DNA of 58,933 nt. Source: Tubiluchus corallicola (taxonomy: Eukaryota; Priapulida; Priapulimorpha; Priapulimorphida; Tubiluchidae). The position numbers and the translations under genes were made by a program. This document shows, piece by piece, positions 46,364 through 58,933 of this stretch. The notes beneath the pieces were generated by a model. It was not told the DNA's origin, made no database searches, and saw only the letters and a list, made by a program, of their open reading frames with translations. Numbering within the stretch: position 1 is the first letter of the stretch; the number at the start of each line of letters is the position of its first letter. The stretch covers positions 1 to 58,933 of the forward strand of contig JAQGDQ010001157.1 of the NCBI GenBank assembly GCA_030141605.1, written 5' to 3'.

Positions 46364-46968
46364 TTTAGACACTGGTGGGCATTAATGTTATCAGTTTAAT
46401 TTACGAAACATTAGTGATTTTTAAAATTATGACATTTTCTATATAATCCAGAGAAAAGAATATACATGTAGTTTAATTAGCGGGCAACAAAATAAGGTCA
46501 ATCTTGATTAAACTAAATATAGCATTTAGATTTTATGTGAAATACAGGTCAAAATTGTTATGAAATGATAAAAACAGTTTGGGTTAATAATGATATTAAT
46601 CAAATATGTACCAGATCAAAGAGCAGGTACTAGATTCACTAAATGCACGCAGTCATAGAGCCCCCCGTGTATCGCGCATCGTTGCTACAGCATCAAACAT
46701 TAACATCAGATGCAGAAGCTACAAAGCAGCGCATCGCATACAACACACCCCTATGCAGGTGAAAATGATGGCGCGCTCCTCCACGCTCAGCTGCATCAGC
46801 AGTATTTGGAAGCAGAACCAGCGAACAACAGAAAACGAACGTTACCAACGCCAACTGTCGTGTGAGGCAATGAACAGCGAATACAGCAGTGACTACCACA
46901 CCTTTCAGAAGCAAGTGTGTGACAGATAAAAGAATCTGAGACAAGAGGAACTTTTTACACGAACAAAG

Positions 46969-49900
46969 ATGGCGCGAAACCATCGGGAAGACGAAAGACC
47001 TCTGCCTCTCTTCATCTTGCTAGGAAGTGGTCTGGTGTTCTTCTCCTGTGCTTTAATATTTATCTCATTCTGCAGCCCAAATTGGCTGGAGAAAGACAAA
47101 CGGACACCCAATCAGTTCATCAAAATTGGACTCTGGGAAGTTTGCTTTGATGGCTACAGACATCCCAAGTATCAGTATGATAGGATATTCACGGGCTGTA
47201 GATGGATATTTCATCGAGATATGCGCATCATTAGAGAATATTTAGAACCGGGTGAGTTAACTATCTGCATCTTCATTTTACCTCAGATCATCAAAAATCG
47301 CTCTGATCATCAAAAAGTTTAATGACTCCATTATACATTCGCTTGCTTATGTCTCAGAATTATGCTTGTGTTATAAAGTATAGGTTTTACATGTCAAATG
47401 TAGACCTACGTTAACTCAAATGTAGACTTAGGTAATTCAAATGTGTCTTGGTAACGCAAATGTAGATTTAGGTAATTCAAATGTGTCTTGGTAACTCGAA
47501 TGTAGACTTAGGTAGTTCAAATGTGTTAACAATGGTTTTTTCCACAAATCTTAAGCGCTTTTGGTAAGTCAAATGTAGACACTTGTCAAGTCAAATGTGA
47601 CATTTGTATCTCAAATGTGGATTGGCGGTAAAGCTTAAGGATGTTAAATTTAATCTTTTTTAATTTCAATTTAATAATTGCTCCTAAGTTAAAATAACAA
47701 CGTTATAGGCCTACTAATAAATACACTATCTTTGGTTTATCTTTCTCTAATTTGCACTTAGATAACTTAATTATCAATTTATTCAAAGTAATGCATCTAC
47801 ATTTGACTTACCTAAGTCACATTTGAGTTACCAAAACACATTCGAAATTCCTATGTCTACATTTGACTTACCTAAGTCACATTTGAACTTTCCTGTGTCT
47901 ACATTTGACGTGTAAAACCTATATATTTCAGTTGCCATTGTTCTTATGTTTCTGTTGTCAGATTTTTATTTTCAGTTCTTGTTTGATTTTTTTTATTATG
48001 CACTTATTACTGTGTATGAATTGTATTAACACGTTATAAGCATATCAATTTAATGTCATTCGTAACAATTAAATCTTTATTATAAGCAGTACTAACACTA
48101 ATGCACTGTAGCCTGGCGGTTATAAAAATGTACATCACTAACCAAAGGGCAGCTGACTAGATGACCAATTGGTCTTTCGTTGCCCTTTCTTCACATTTTT
48201 GTTTCCAAAACTAGACAAAACTAGTACAAAAGGTATTGTATTATAACTGTGCATGTGATAAATAAAAAGATCATTATTATTATTATTATTATGGTATAGT
48301 AACATATTTATTTGCCATATTTATGTTGAGAATCATAAGTAAATTAATATAGCAGTTATGAGTTTCTCAGGTGTTCTGTACTTCAATTATGGCAAATATT
48401 GATGGCAAGAAAGTGGTATTTTAGTCTATTTTACCAGATGCCACATTTCTGTACGCATGAAATGCAGTTAAAACAGTATTAAAACATAGTAGCGTAGTAA
48501 CAGTGTAGTTACATAGTAACAGTGTAATTACATAGTAACAGTGTAGTTACATAGTAACAGTGTAGTTACATAGTAACAGTGTAGTTACATAGTAACAGTG
48601 TAGTTACATAGTAACAGTGTACTTACATAGCAACAGTGTAGCGTAGCCTCTGTTAGTTCACTAATAATTTCAGTAGATGACAATACTAGCATTTTAAACA
48701 TTATTGCAGTACAGTATTCAATGACATCTGTTAAATAGTAAGGAAAGAACTAGGTGGATCTTTCAAATTTTGTAGCTTCATCGTGATTTTTAACGTCATG
48801 CTTATCAATCACACTAGCAGTTGTGATTTACAAAAAATTACAAACTAAACTATCGTCATAATTTACTAAGATAATGACACTCCACTCGTAATGTTTATTT
48901 TAGGAACTAATATAGTATTGTGGAATAGGAAAGGTCCAAAAGCAAACGTTATGCAATTATGTCAAACAGTGTTTTATGGTAACTTGATTATGACAAAACA
49001 ACTTATTTCGAGGTTGTCATTTTAACTAAGTCACAAATGGCTTTTTTACAAAACGCATTAATTTTGCTTGCTAACATGCAGACACTTTCAGAGAACATTT
49101 TGCTGAAGTTGCTAGAGGAACCAAATCCCCAGCTACTAAACATACATGACCTGCCTAATTAATTCATCCTCCCCTCATCAAATGCATGTACACAACTGAG
49201 TTGTTGACTGTACACAGGCCGTTTAACCCTTTGCTAGGCTATATCTTTGTCCTGATTGACGAATGCTTTGTCAGCAATAAAAGGGTCATTAACTGTAGCA
49301 GGCTGTATGCGAAAGTTTACCTGTAAGGCAGAAAGGTAAACAGGTTTTATAAAGATGAGAAAAGCTATACAAAAATTGATTGCATTTAAATTGAACTCTG
49401 CATTTTTATATTAATAAAGAGGCCTACAGCTTGGATCAACTAACCCAATTTCAGAAAATCTAGGAATTGGGTTTTCAAGCAATAAATAAGTTATAGTAAC
49501 AAATAATATAATTTGAAATAGCAGCATTTTAATGAAGCAAGAAGAATTCGTTTGTCATAAACAACAAAACTGCGTAGATCAATCAATCAATCAACTTATT
49601 TCACTCCAGCAATACATATACAATACATCAACATACAATATTATTGAAAAAAAGAAACAGTATAGGTAAAAAAACGTTGATGAAGTCAAATTAACCAAAT
49701 AAGAGAGATAGCAGTGTTACGGTGGGATTCTATTGTTTGTTTGTATTTGTAAACACCATTCCCACTCAAAAGTGTGAGTCCACTTGCTAATTAAAGGACA
49801 GTAATATACACTTGAAAATTGCACAGGTGGAATTAGTAAAACTACTCAACAATCTTGGTATGTGGAAATCTACCATGCTTAAACATAATAGTAACTAAGT

Positions 49901-52900
49901 AAGTCATTTATTTATCACCTTTTACACTAAATACGGGACTTATAACAACAACATAATTTAGTATGAGGGTATTAGGACTGATATGACAATATATTTTACA
50001 AACTGTATAAAAAAAGATTAAGCAGCTTATGACCAATAATAGACCTCCACAAAATGTGCCACAAAGCCTACACTATTATACAAGTTAACTTATAAAATAG
50101 CAACAAACAGCACAACACAGAAAAAGCAGTTCAGTGTTCCGTGGAGGCAATGGATACACCTAAATCTTTTAAACAAGTACTTGCATCTGGCTTTTAATAT
50201 ACAGCCATTGCAGCACCACTGTAGTATAGTCAATTAACTCTTAATTTCTAATTGGGCCTATTGCTTAATGAAGATTACTGCTAGTGTTAAACTATAACAC
50301 AGTGATGCAGCTGGCATAGTTTATGCACTAATAAAATCTTAGTGCAAGATGTATGTAGGCTCGAGCAGCTGTTTCGATTTATTACCGTTCAGGAAAATAA
50401 TATTAAATATTTAATACTTATAAAAAAAATTTTAAGGTTTCTTAAATTAAATACCAAAAACAAAAAATATTAGCACAAATAAAATGCACATACAAGTTAA
50501 GCCAGGCAGACTGTAAGCCAAACTTTCTTTAAATATTTTATAAATTTGTAAAGATTCTCAGGTAAGATTTGAAGCAAACCTGCAAGGTGTAATCACTGAT
50601 TTGCAAGCAAAAACTGGAAGCAGAAATATTTCCGATTAAAGTTCAAAACGTGCAGGAACTTTGACAGCAGTTGATAAGCAAGAAATTAGCATTCCATCCA
50701 GGAAGCTGCCCCCATTATAAGAAAATTCAATTACAAGTTGCTGACTGAATCAACTAACTGTAGCAAAAACACGCTGTGAGGACCGTGTTTCCAAACAAAA
50801 CTTCCTTACAGAGCTTTCTGTAGCTAGAAAGTTCATTTTGTTGCTTTATCTAGTATTATTAACTCACATGTATGGGATCAGTAAATTAAAATGGCGACCA
50901 TGCAACAAACTCTAGTGAATTAATTAGTCCTAATAAGTAATTACTAATTACAACAGTTAAATTTGAAACGTAGCCTTGCTAAACAAAAATGATAGTGAAA
51001 ATGTCATTATAAAGGCCTGTGCACAGTGTTAGTGATAACAGCACAGGATCCGTAATCCGAAGGTCAGTGGTTCAAGTGCTATTCAAACCGTCAGAAAAGA
51101 AATATTTCAAAAGTATTGAGAGTAACACAGTTTGATAATGGTAATCACCTGCATTCTTTTTCCACAGTAATCTTAATAAAACGTGAATATGCTCAACAGG
51201 TTACTGAACGCTTTATAATCATGATCACAGTTTTTCTTAGTTCTCGCTCCATTTCATCTTTCATTCACTACTCCCCCCCCCACTTTTATGTATATATTAT
51301 CATTATTTCAATTATTAATCACTTCTTTAAGATTTCCACGTACAGTTTGGCCTGTCAAGCTATGCTTTTAGGCTCAAACTGTATGCATCAAAATTATTCT
51401 GTAATGTAATTTGCACATGTATATGCTGCATAAGAATCTCTTTTGTAATTTCTATATAATATTTCATTTATATTTATATTTACTTCAGTGAAATTATCTG
51501 TATTTTTATTATAACTGTTAGATACAGAGTGGAAATAAATAAACTTATAACTTAAGTACAGGTTCACATTGCTTCCATCTTAGATCGGATGTTGCTGTGA
51601 AAATTTAATAACCGTGAGCTTAATCTGCTAGATCTTACTTCCGATTGTATCATATTCCTTCCATTTTAGTCAAATTTTGCTTCAAAAATTGAACTGCGGT
51701 GTGTTTTTGGTTTCGAGTTTTAATTTCTTAATTTTCATTGCAGGTTGGTTCGTGTTTGTTCAAGTGTTCATGACATTTGGTTTCATGACAATAATAGCAG
51801 CAACAGCATTGAGCGTAGCCATTCTTCTGCAATGCTTTCGTGATAGACACATCTTATTCTTCAAGGCACAAGCCATCTGCCTCTGGACATCATGTAAGCA
51901 ACACTTAATCCGACATGTAATTTGAGATAAACATTTTTTTAATAGAAACTTACCACGCTTCACGGCTTAACACACAGATACGATAATCAATTTTTTATCA
52001 TCTTTATTCTTCTTCTTCTTCCCAACTTTTCCCTATGCGCGGTCGCCATTGTGAACGAGTCTTCTCCACGCATTCCTGTTGTTTACCATCTCTTCAATTA
52101 TGTCTTCCCTTCCCACATCACCGACTCTTCTTTTCAGGTGTCCATACCATCGCAATCTTGCGAGGCTTCCACTACTTTTACTGTTCCTCTGATATTAATA
52201 TTTCTAATTTATCTCTTCTTGTTATTCCCACCATCCATCTCAACATCCTCATCTCCACCACACCCATTTCCTTCTCTTCGGTCTTCTTTAGAGAAGCTGC
52301 TTCCAGCCCATAGATTAGAGCGGGTCTGACCACTTCTTTGTGGACTTTACCTTTAAGTCTCACCGACTCATTCATAGAAGGTTTTGGCACAGTTTTTACA
52401 GGCGGATGCCCTTCCTGACCCTAACCCTCCCTATTTATCCGGGCTTCAGACCGGCACCGAGTTGGGCTGGCTTGCCGCCCCCCTCCCCCCCCCCAGTGGC
52501 TAGGTTTCTAATTATCTTTATTCACTCAGCACAGTTTCAGATAACTAACCGAATTACAGTTGAATTTCCTAGAATAACATGGATGCGCATTTTTGATTTT
52601 ATTTAAATCAACTGCTACTGTTTTTTTCATAGCCAATAAAAGTGATTCTTTACTCAACATCAGTCCGTCGTTGGGTCAACTCGACTTGCAACAAAAACTA
52701 ATATAAGGATTTAACAACAGTTACATATGCGTCAGTCCCTCAGTTATAGTATTGTATTTGCGGGAACCTAACAAAAGGCAGCTTAAACCATTCGAGTCAT
52801 TATTAATAAACTTGTGGTTAAGGGTGAGCATTCTCTACCAGAAATCTAATCGAATTTGTGACTTTCGAATTCCAATCAAACCAAATTTCGGTATTTCGAA

Positions 52901-55711
52901 CTCGAATCGAGTTGGAAAGATTTTCGAACAAATTTTCGAACCAATAGTAAAAAGTGGTCTTACAACGATCATGCATATCACTTGATTTTGTTCTGCGGTA
53001 AAACCGTTATTTGTTTGTTAAAAATTTTGCAGCTAAATTGTGCTAATTGCATGACATTTTAATGATAGAGAACATATGCGGCTGAAGTGCTGAATTATTC
53101 GAATCTATAATTTTAGGTTAGAAACGAATTCGAACTAAAAAAATCGTTTGAAACGAATTCGAACGTTCGATGCTCACCACTACTTGTGGTCTGATCAAAC
53201 TATAGCGCACAAAAATACTGTGAATTGCAAAGAAAGTGTGAATCGAGAATATGTAGGTTTTTTTATTCGAAAAATGAAGGAGTTGGTGCATTATAATCAA
53301 AACATATTGTAAAGTAGAAATTAGAAGAGGCTGATAAGACCTGGTTTTTTGCTAACAAAATGTAAAGAAACAATAATTCTCTTCAAATAAGAAGCCTGGC
53401 AACCCCGTCGATGCATCTATGTCATTTAGTAAAAACCTAGCTCCAGACATTTCAAGCTTTGAGCCTTCATACCTTAGTATGCTAGAAGCTTAACATCACA
53501 AGAACGTATTCTATACAATGAATCATGAGTTTCAACATGTTTTAAATGAGCAATGTTTAATGCATTCCATTTCTTTAAGATTAAAATGCCCTCGCTTACG
53601 CATGAAATTTATGTCAGATTTGCAAAAACAAAACATGTGTGTTTGTCATCTCTAAGTATTGACAAAGACGTGACAGCTGAGAAATTGAAATTTTAGAAGT
53701 CACAATGCACGTTTTACAAAAATACGCCGCCCAGTTGACAACACTACGAAGACAGAAATTAATAAAAAATGTTAAAATTTCTTAGACTGTATAAACAATG
53801 CACTAAAGCTCTCTTAGTTTAACAAGATATTAAAGAAAAAAAACGTTTGAATAGCCTACCATCATACGGGCACAAAGTTGATTGAACGTAAGTCAGATAC
53901 AACAGATACAATTCAACCACAGGTACAAAGCCAAATATTTTTAATGCCTAATTATTGTTTTGCATTTCAGTTGGATTTACAGCAGTTGCCGTGGTGACAT
54001 TTGGAGTTCGAGGAGACAACAGAGATTGGATGCCAAGTCCGCATTTCAATCATTTCTCGTGGTCTTTTGCATTGGCAGTGATAGCCTGCCTGGCAGAACT
54101 AGCAGCAGGTGGCCTTTATTGGGTACAGGTAAGCAGAATATTTAGATAATTCTCTCTTGTGCAAGACTATTTAAAGTGCCTACTGTGCTAAACTGTGAAC
54201 TTCAGTAGTTTGCAGTCACATTTTTGAAGTCCAATGATATATCAGAAAATTGATATTAATCTTGAATTAAATAAAGGCGGGAATAGTAAATGTCAGTAAA
54301 TGTTAGAGTGAATTTGCTGACTGTAAGTTTCATACTTAGAGTGGATAAGTTTACTACCTAGAACGATCAGCATGCATCAATTGACACAATCATAGTTTTC
54401 ATTCCTGTACAAAAATAAAACTAGTTATCAGTCAGAGTTTATTGAAATGTACTGATACATCAGAAAATTAACTGAATTCATTTAAAATTGAAGGAATTTA
54501 TACGGTACAAGTATAATGCCTCATCTATGGCAGATTTTGCAATGCCTCGAGAACCTGCATTGAGTCAAGCCATCTGGTGGTCTGATGGAGAGCTGACAGT
54601 CATGAAAAATCAAACCACAAGCTTTTAGCTCGTAAAATTAGACGTCAAAACGAGTTTGCTGATTTACATTTGCAGATTATGTTCACAGATTTAAACACAT
54701 ATGTACTATTGCAATGTCAGTACATTATGATGCTTTACATTGTACAATATGCATTGGTGTCAACTGACCTACCCTGGTGCTTCTAGTGTTAATGACAATA
54801 ACACCGGAAAAGCTTTTTTATACACTTTGGCATCCAGCATTTGAATGCAGGGCCTACTCGTCACAACACTTCATTTGTCCTGGTCTCATTATCAAGGATA
54901 TCCCTCTAAAAGGAGCCACTAAACCAGTAGAGGTAAGTACAGCCACATTCAGATATGTACATGTATTTAACCTAAAACAATTGACCAAAACAAGCTCGAC
55001 GACGTGCAAAGAAAAGGAAAAGGAAAAACAAGAAACACAAGAAAACCTCCAAATTCCTGTTCATTTACTGCATCTACCTTTCCTGCAATAATATAACACA
55101 AACAACCGTGCAAAAACGTGAAAAAACCGGGTAAAAAAAAATTTACGAGTGGCATCAATGATAACCAAACGTCACTCTTAAAAATCTTACACGCCTATCC
55201 CGTCAGCAATGAAATCTGCCAGTGGTGATTTTAATAGGGTGACTTTATGTGTACTGATGTGATTTATTTAAAATCGCAACATCAGGGCTTAAAAAACCTA
55301 GAAAGCAAAGTATTAATAAGAACGAAATTTTCAGGAAATGCTCTGGAATCAACTTTTGCCTTTATTAGCAATAACTTTTAAATACATACTTGCTTGACAT
55401 TATTGAGTAAATGGAAGAACGATTGAGAACAAAGTAGGTTTGAACCAGCAACCTTAACCACCAAGCATTTTAGCTCCTTGTGACTGCATAAAGCCGTTGC
55501 CTAATTAGCTCTGTCTCTTTTTCAGGCACAGAGAATGGAGCGACGCAAGCGAATGATGAGCCAGCCAATGCAGTACCCGCCCAACGGTACACCACACCAA
55601 CCGCCTTATTATGTAGAGAAACAACCAGCACATCCGACCTACCAGCCACAACAGCCGCCCATAGCCACTATAACACAAGTCAATTCTAGTTCCAAAGAAG
55701 ATACTGTTTAA
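46969..55711 (+). CDS. Claudin-like four-pass membrane protein 3 (258 aa, four exons)
   Basis: Exons: 46969-47251, 51744-51893, 53971-54128 and 55526-55711 (stop TAA). Exons 2 and 3 have exactly the lengths of their counterparts in gene 2 (150 and 158 nt), with the same phases, so the two are tandem duplicates. Start context AAAGATGG. The signature is W39, GLW 54-56, C59 and C77. The first extracellular loop is almost identical to gene 2 (KIGLWEVCFD, RHPKYQYDRIFTGC). TM2 begins WFVFVQVFMTFG; loop 2 has RGDNRDWMPSP and HFSWSFALAV. The tail (198-258) is rich in Pro and Gln, has PPYY and ends EDTV, a class III PDZ-ligand form, in contrast to the class I end of gene 2. PMP22/EMP/claudin superfamily; tissue and partner unknown. 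Intron 1 is 4.5 kb and full of repeats. Confidence 0.88.
47379..47923. mobile_element. MITE with mirrored CAAATGTAGAC motifs, copy 2
   Basis: Ends TATAGGTTTTACA and TGTAAAACCTATA as in 4724-5519, in the opposite orientation and with a shorter interior (545 bp). In intron 1 of claudin-like gene 3. Confidence 0.75.
48105..48290 (+). mobile_element. Retroelement 3' end with stem-loop and ATT tail
   Basis: The stem AAAGGGCA (48144-48151) pairs with TGCCCTTT (48181-48188) around the loop GACTAGATGACCAATTGGTC. It ends TGATAAATAAAAAGATC plus an (ATT)n tract. Intron 1 of claudin-like gene 3. Confidence 0.65.
48484..48640. repeat. 19-bp tandem repeat (AGTAACAGTGTAGTTACAT)
   Basis: About eight units with few differences. 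Each unit has dyad symmetry (GTAAC...GTTAC). Intron 1 of claudin-like gene 3. Confidence 0.9.
49576..49713 (-). mobile_element. LINE 3' end with (TTGA)n tail, copy 1
   Basis: Near-identical to 57522-57704, same orientation: (CAAT)n followed by TTATTTCACTCCAGCAATAC and AAACAGTATAGGTAAAAA. Intron 1 of claudin-like gene 3. Confidence 0.8.
49893..50373 (-). mobile_element. About 480-bp dispersed repeat with ACTT-repeat tail, copy 2
   Basis: Reverse complement of 37335-37812, high identity by eye. Intron 1 of claudin-like gene 3. Confidence 0.8.
50374..51743. other. 3' part of intron 1 of claudin-like gene 3
   Basis: No clear element. A B-box-like GTGGTTCAAGTGC at about 51065-51080 is too weak to call a tRNA or SINE. 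Confidence 0.4.
52013..52504 (-). mobile_element. Short non-LTR retroelement (RT C-terminal fragment), copy D
   Basis: Same ends and RT fragment as copies A-C. Flanks share ATCTTTATTC-type sequence (about 52000-52012 and 52508-52525), an imperfect target duplication. Intron 2 of claudin-like gene 3. Confidence 0.8.
52819..53182. mobile_element. hAT-type MITE with TAGTGGTGAGCAT ends
   Basis: A 364-bp element with termini TAAGGGTGAGCAT and ATGCTCACCACTA. The perfect 8-bp target duplication CTTGTGGT lies at 52811-52818 and 53183-53190. The interior is rich in TTCGAA words on both sides. Intron 2 of claudin-like gene 3. Confidence 0.85.
53191..53970. other. 3' part of intron 2 of claudin-like gene 3
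   Basis: No recognised element. Confidence 0.4.
54129..55525. other. Intron 3 of claudin-like gene 3
   Basis: A 104-codon plus frame at 54777-55091 contains a GTAAGT donor-like site at about 54933, but its sequence matches no part of genes 1 or 2. Nothing else recognised. Confidence 0.4.
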
Positions 55712-56975
55712 CAGATCGGTGCGAACATTATGCAACAAAAACAAGCTGTGTTAACATAGTTCAGTTATTGGTGCTGACCTAAATGGGCCATTTTACATTT
55801 CAATGCACTAGCTGCTAAATTGCTAGACAGAGGATAACCGTCCTGGTAAACCGTCCTACTCCAATTAATCAATATGCGTTTTATAATCATCAATTACTTT
55901 TTCAACTACCGATCCAAATCAATAGTATTACCAATGCACCTTTCGACTTATTTTTTGAAAAATCGACCAATGTAGCCATTATTTGCTGTCAAATGAAGCA
56001 ATATGGCACACCTTTGCTCAATAAGTGAGCACGCTGGCTGCTGTGTAGGTGTCAAAGTTCACCTTTCAACTTATTTTTTTTTTGAAAAATCGACCAATGT
56101 AGCCATTAATTGCTGTCAAATGAAGCAATATGGCACACCTTTGCACAATAAGTGAACACGCTGGCTGCTGTCTAGGTGTCAAAATTTCTCGTAAATATGA
56201 AATTGTGGCTTACGAGTTGGTCGGTTTTCTCATAAAACTCTATTACAATCGATTGTTGAGGATTATCAAATCAGAACAAGTCTGGGATCCGATTACACTC
56301 CGGGGATCCCCGAGATCCAGGAGTGGACTGTGTAAATGCAATCGAAGTCAAACCACTATTAAAATGTATGACCACTCAAATATACATGGCTGATAACTAA
56401 ATATCTAACATAGTGGCCATATCAGAAATACACCAACAGTGAACGCTGAGCGCTAAATTTATAGAGACAAATATTATTACTCGCATTCAAATACTCCAAA
56501 GTTTTGTTCGTTTTACTGTAAATGCAGTTATTTTATAAGGAACAACTTATATTGTAAATAGGTGTCAATTTTACATGTTACTATTGTCATAATATTGCAT
56601 TGGTAAAATGCATTGGGAACAATTTTTACGACATTGATGAAATGTTGGTAGCATATATGTTAGTTAGAAGTTATTTTAAGTTAACAGAATCCCTGCAGAA
56701 TGTGCAGATGACATTGTTACTATGATAGTGGTCTATGTAGTTTCTTACATGTACAGTTTTTGCCGAGACAGTTTTAGAATTAATTTGCATAGCTTACCAG
56801 ATTACATTTCGATTTATTTACAAGGCAATACTTTTATAGTATTTATTGGCACGTGTAGTTTTGTTTTACATTAGAACATTTTTAGTATAGACAGAGTTTG
56901 TGCTTCTGAGCAATACGCTTTTAACAGCTAGCCAAATACTCAAATAAACTGTTAAATAATTGTTGTAAATAAACA
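55712..56975 (+). other. Probable 3' UTR of claudin-like gene 3
   Basis: Contains two copies of a segment of about 130 bp (about 55930-56060 and 56065-56180), each with GAAAAATCGACCAATGTAGC and AAATGAAGCAATATGGCACA: a local direct duplication. AATAAA signals follow at 56943 and 56968. Confidence 0.5.
56943..56973 (+). terminator. Poly(A) signals AATAAA (two), claudin-like gene 3
   Basis: AATAAA at 56943-56948 and 56968-56973, about 1.2 kb after the stop codon. Confidence 0.55.
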
Positions 56976-57523
56976 TTATTTAAAACAGTGTCGTGAAAAT
57001 GCGATAAGAAATCTAGTTTACGTAAAATTTGTCAGGTAACGTCCTGCCGTTTTTCCGAATTATAGACTAAAAAATTAAAAAAGGATTCAAGCGCCTGTTA
57101 ATACATTGCTGCAGTAGTTTCAAAAGTTTGTGCAATTATGTATGATTTCCAAGCAAGCAAACTAGATAAAATAGTCATGAATTTCACATTGCTGGATATA
57201 GGAAAAAGTATTCCACTTTTCCGTAATAATCCATTTGCGGACCCATTTTATAGAAATTTTTTAACTTGATGATTTTTATAATTAGGTGTTCGGGCAACCT
57301 AAAATTGTTAGGTCCTCCTCCTCTTCACCTCCTTAGTTTTCCTACTATGGCTGCTTAATTCCATCTTAGAGTTATTGCTTGCTAAAATATCTACGTGACT
57401 ATATATGAATTATCGTTATTTTAGTTGAAAATGTTTCTGTAAACTCCATAAATTCATTCACATTCCAAATGTAAAAGAATCTTGTTGACTTTTGACTTCT
57501 TTTACCCTTACAAGCCTTCATTG

Positions 57524-57588
<65 letters not shown>

Positions 57589-58933
57589 TTATTTCACTCC
57601 AGCAATACATATACAATACATCAACATACAATATTATTGAAAAAAAGAAACAGTATAGGTAAAAAACGTTGATGAAGTCAAATTAACCAAATAAAAGAGT
57701 TGCTGTATGACACCTTGAAAGCTTGGCTTGTTAGGGTGGCACAAATGAGTGAATGAAAGAATGGTTAGGGTTAGTAGACATGATGGAATGGAAAAAAATA
57801 GTAAGATTAGGGATGGGAAGAAGGAAAAGAGGAGAAGAAACGACCGCAGTGTATGTTTAATTTACATAGAGGTATATTAAAATAGCATTATAATTGATTG
57901 GAGGCCATATATTGCGACTGCAGGAGACGTGGAAGCATGAAAATTGTATTATAAGTATGAATCAAAAATGGTTCATAAATTGTGAATTAAAAGTACTGTA
58001 TTAAAACTGTTATTGGATATTTTTACATTGAATCCATTTTACAACCCCTTTAATTGTGAAATAAAAATGCAAATACTAAATCGAGCATTTGTTTCACTTG
58101 TAAAACTTACTCGGGTAGTACTTGTATAAAACTTAAAGCATTCTAGTGGTAAAAATTTTTCCGTAATGTGGCAGTAAGAAATAAACAGAAACACCCAAGA
58201 ACCAATCCGCTATTATCAGTAGTCTTACCTGAAGTAAGATTCTAGTTATTTTAATATGATAATAAAGAATGACCACTAGTTTTTAAACTGAGAATTGAAA
58301 AAGAATATTGAGTCAAAGCATCACGAACATCGAGACCATCTCCTTGGTGCAAATTTAAGGCCCCACCAAACGTACCATAAATATTTACCAGATAAATATG
58401 GTAAATGACGGTTTGTTTATCCAGATTACATGTAGTTTTGCAAATTTGTTTTACAAAGTTTTACAAAGTCTAACAAATTTGTAGTCTAACAAAATTGGAG
58501 TTTAGATATTAGATATTCCATAAAGATATATATTATCTTTTTATATTATCTTCTAAAGAGCAAACAATGTCTATATTTAAAGAATATGAAAGTATGACAC
58601 AATAATTCTGCATTAAAATGACACTAGTTTCTTAATGAAAACTAAAATTCAAATTTCAAATTGTGCCATTTTTGTAATCTAGCAGATACAAAACAAGGGA
58701 TTGCATCAATTTTGACGAAATTCAAGGAGCAGAACAAGGTAGCAAAGGCGGCAATTATGGGGGAATTAGTAGAAAAAAAGAGAAGTGGTTTCAAAACGTC
58801 ATACAGAGGAAAATAAAGAGAAAGACACGAACAGAACTAGTCCGACACGGCTCGGCAGTGTAACACAAGCTGATGTTAAAAGTGATATTTACCACAGCCA
58901 CGGATAAAATGATAAAGTGTGCAAGATAAACTG
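56976..58933. other. Intergenic to the window end
   Basis: Apart from the LINE tail at 57522-57704, no gene or repeat was recognised. Confidence 0.4.
57522..57704 (-). mobile_element. LINE 3' end with (TTGA)n tail, copy 2
   Basis: As 49576-49713 but with a longer (CAAT)n run of about 15 units. High identity suggests recent activity. Confidence 0.8.

Noticed and set aside
51020-51100. Possible tRNA-like sequence with GTGGTTCAAGTGC
   Set aside because: No acceptor stem and a poor A box.
54777-55091. Possible alternative exon in intron 3 of claudin-like gene 3, ending at GTAAGT
   Set aside because: No similarity to the other family members and no clear acceptor of the right phase.

Overview
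The window is metazoan nuclear DNA. It has short exons with GT-AG introns, claudin-type four-pass membrane genes, a 5S rRNA-like sequence, and many transposon fossils and satellite arrays. It is AT-rich. Nothing points to a vertebrate, and a marine-type invertebrate is my best guess; I cannot name the phylum. No bacterial, organellar or CRISPR features were seen.

Region by region. Positions 1-16.8 kb: no gene recognised. It holds inverted repeats, minisatellites (30, 12, 55, 44 and 24 bp units), a hexanucleotide satellite, GA tracts, a foldback element and several short DNA transposons with clear terminal repeats and target duplications. Positions 16.8-23.3 kb, minus strand: four exons of a PfkB-family sugar kinase resembling the pseudouridine-kinase half of pseudouridine-metabolising proteins. 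Its 5' exons were not found. One intron holds a 5S rRNA-derived sequence carrying a hAT-type insertion; another holds seven-fold tandem copies of the last exon's own splice acceptor. Positions 25.5-33.5 kb, plus strand: a six-exon claudin-like gene (about 281 aa). Positions 35.3-36.2 kb, minus strand: an intronless gene joining a 3-hydroxyacyl-CoA-dehydrogenase-type NAD-binding domain to a C-terminal RING finger. Positions 36.65-41.7 kb and 46.97-55.7 kb, plus strand: two further claudin-like genes (263 and 258 aa) with identical four-exon structure, clearly tandem duplicates. The rest is introns, 3' UTRs and repeats.

How the genes relate. The three four-pass genes form a tandem family: all keep the W...GLW-x2-C...C signature, the same exon phases at the shared junctions, and C termini that look like PDZ ligands; two also carry PPYY motifs. 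They are probably junction or membrane-scaffold proteins. The NAD-domain/RING gene sits head-to-head with the second claudin-like gene across 457 bp, so the two may share a promoter region. The kinase gene is unrelated. The most unusual items are the NAD-domain/RING fusion with a substituted catalytic His, and the tandemly multiplied splice acceptors in two different genes.

Limits: all exon joins were made by eye from splice consensus and phase. Repeat family names rest on terminal repeats and target duplications, not on a database.
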